Source of the DNA: an uncultured Pseudomonadota bacterium
Lineage (GTDB): Bacteria > Pseudomonadota > Gammaproteobacteria > Steroidobacterales > Steroidobacteraceae
Assembly: GCA_903828595.1 (NCBI GenBank)
Contig: CAIKMS010000013.1
Location: 1 to 43,724 of the forward strand
Length of the DNA: 43,724 nt
Reading direction: 5' to 3'
Shown here: piece after piece, positions 43,062 to 43,724 of the stretch
How the letters are laid out: each line of letters opens with the position of its first letter
Numbering within the stretch: the first letter of the stretch is position 1
Program-made: the position numbers and the translations under genes
The notes under the pieces: generated by a model
The model's input: the letters and a program-made list of their open reading frames with translations, nothing else
What the model was told of the DNA's origin: nothing
The model's database searches: none

Positions 43062-43500
43062 GGTCGAACCTGGTCGCGACAGCCCACAGTCCCCATGCGC
43101 ATGCGACGAACGCGTAACCGGTCACCAGCGCGACCACCCCAAAAAAACCAAGGGGGCCGATACTTTCTGCAAGAGTTTGAGTGTGAGTTACGGAACTGCT
43201 GGTCAGTAGAGCTAAGTACGCCGTTTCCATTACGACGAATGTGATGGGAGCAGCCAGCGTCACGATGACAATTCGCGACCTCGCTCGAGCCGACCAGATG
43301 AGGACTAGAGATACGACTACAACGAAGGTGTAAGGAAAGCCTCCAAGAATAATCGCTAACGTAAAAAATCTAAGTGCGGGGGCTACGAGACCCAGAATGC
43401 CAAACGCGACTGGCAAAAGAAATGTCAAAGAAAAAAACGTGCGAACGTCCATGGCACACTCAACTACTAGCCCGACACCTAATGCGAGGGCCACCCTCAT
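43036..43500 (-). CDS. Small four-helix membrane protein, unknown function
   Basis: 154 residues; an internal ATG at 43452 (MDVRTFF) is an alternative start giving 138. Four hydrophobic segments are evident: FFSLTFLLPVAFGILGLVA, FFTLAIILGGFPYTFVVVVSLVLIW, IVIVTLAAPITFVVMETAYLALL and GPLGFFGVVALVTGYAFVACAWGLWAV, with basic residues between the second and third. No family recognised. It is the first gene of the minus-strand orphan group, about 100 bases from the truncated transposase. Confidence 0.55.
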   Translation of the reverse strand: MRVALALGVGLVVECAMDVRTFFSLTFLLPVAFGILGLVAPALRFFTLAIILGGFPYTFVVVVSLVLIWSARARSRIVIVTLAAPITFVVMETAYLALLTSSSVTHTQTLAESIGPLGFFGVVALVTGYAFVACAWGLWAVATRFDLVRRDLSP

Positions 43501-43559
43501 CGATCGATTTGGCGCCAGGCCTCACGTTACGACATCGTATCGCAAGACTTGAAAGTCCG

Positions 43560-43724
43560 CTAACAGCCATTCAATTTGAACGGTGAGTTGTCCGCTCCTG
43601 GCCGATAGCCGTACCGCCCATACTGCGCCGCCAGGCGAACGATCGACGCCCGAAGGGGCCCTTCGTCGCTTCTTGGTTCCGGCACGTACCGGATGCTCGA
43701 TCGTTGTATGCCCAACGCGCGGCA
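43560..43724 (-). mobile_element. Truncated IS3-family transposase (OrfB) fragment
   Basis: Minus frame open to the right edge. It reads CRALGIQRSSIRYVPEP, then RSDEGPLRASIVRLAAQYGRYGYR, the start of the IS3-family OrfB (HTH/'HTH_21' region ending in the YGRYGYR-R signature). Homology stops abruptly near 43602; a short unrelated tail (PGADNSPFKLNGC) runs to a stop at 43560. The catalytic DDE domain is missing, so this is a dead remnant at least on this side. The rest of the element would lie beyond the window. Confidence 0.7.

Overview
This window is dense, all-chromosomal-type sequence from a Gram-negative heterotroph, most likely a gammaproteobacterium. The clues are two large TonB-dependent receptors, several exported peptidases and amidohydrolases with classical signal peptides, lipoproteins, and periplasmic quinoproteins (a TTQ enzyme and a PQQ enzyme). 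The exact genus cannot be read from the sequence. No rRNA, tRNA, CRISPR array or phage block was recognised.

Layout. 1-1356 (minus): methylamine/aromatic amine dehydrogenase heavy chain, followed directly by the light chain, which runs off the left edge. 1555-5264 (minus): an SPFH-zinc-ribbon protein translationally coupled to a membrane protein with two TIM44-like/zinc-ribbon units, then an N-formylglutamate amidohydrolase-like enzyme. 5321-9552: an exported putative barrel protein, an exported metallo-beta-lactamase-fold hydrolase, an isoaspartyl peptidase and an exported amidohydrolase. 9698-13149 (minus): a GNAT acetyltransferase and the scoA-scoB-atoE cluster for uptake and CoA activation of acetoacetate or short-chain acids. 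13277-14593: the magnesium channel MgtE. 14740-23214: two S9 peptidases, a cupin-ctlX pair, a lactonase-like hydrolase and a 3-hydroxyisobutyrate-dehydrogenase-family enzyme.

23215-25844 is a decayed zone. It holds fragments of a CocE/NonD hydrolase and of a PQQ alcohol dehydrogenase, an intact PemK/MazF-type toxin-antitoxin pair with a palindromic operator candidate, and a LysR regulator that has lost its DNA-binding domain.

25878-34004 holds a rhodanese and then a sucrose-use locus: fructokinase, TonB receptor, sucrose phosphorylase, MFS permease and a LacI regulator. Three copies of a GCAATCG-type near-palindrome sit in front of the receptor and the permease and probably define the LacI regulon. 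The logic is: receptor brings the disaccharide across the outer membrane, MFS across the inner membrane, phosphorylase splits it into glucose-1-phosphate and fructose, and the kinase traps fructose.

34263-40573 (plus): an exported amidohydrolase, a PQQ-dependent dehydrogenase overlapping a small cytochrome c (its probable electron acceptor) and a second TonB receptor. 40601-43724: an SRAP/YedK-type DNA-protein crosslink protein, then a run of small orphan secreted, lipoprotein and membrane genes on the minus strand, ending at a truncated IS3-family transposase at the right edge.

The least ordinary points are the mauB-mauA adjacency without mauE/mauD between them, the atoE reading frame that lacks any ATG/GTG/TTG at its apparent start, the SPFH-TIM44 coupled pair, the toxin-antitoxin pair inside a gene graveyard, and the three-site LacI regulon.
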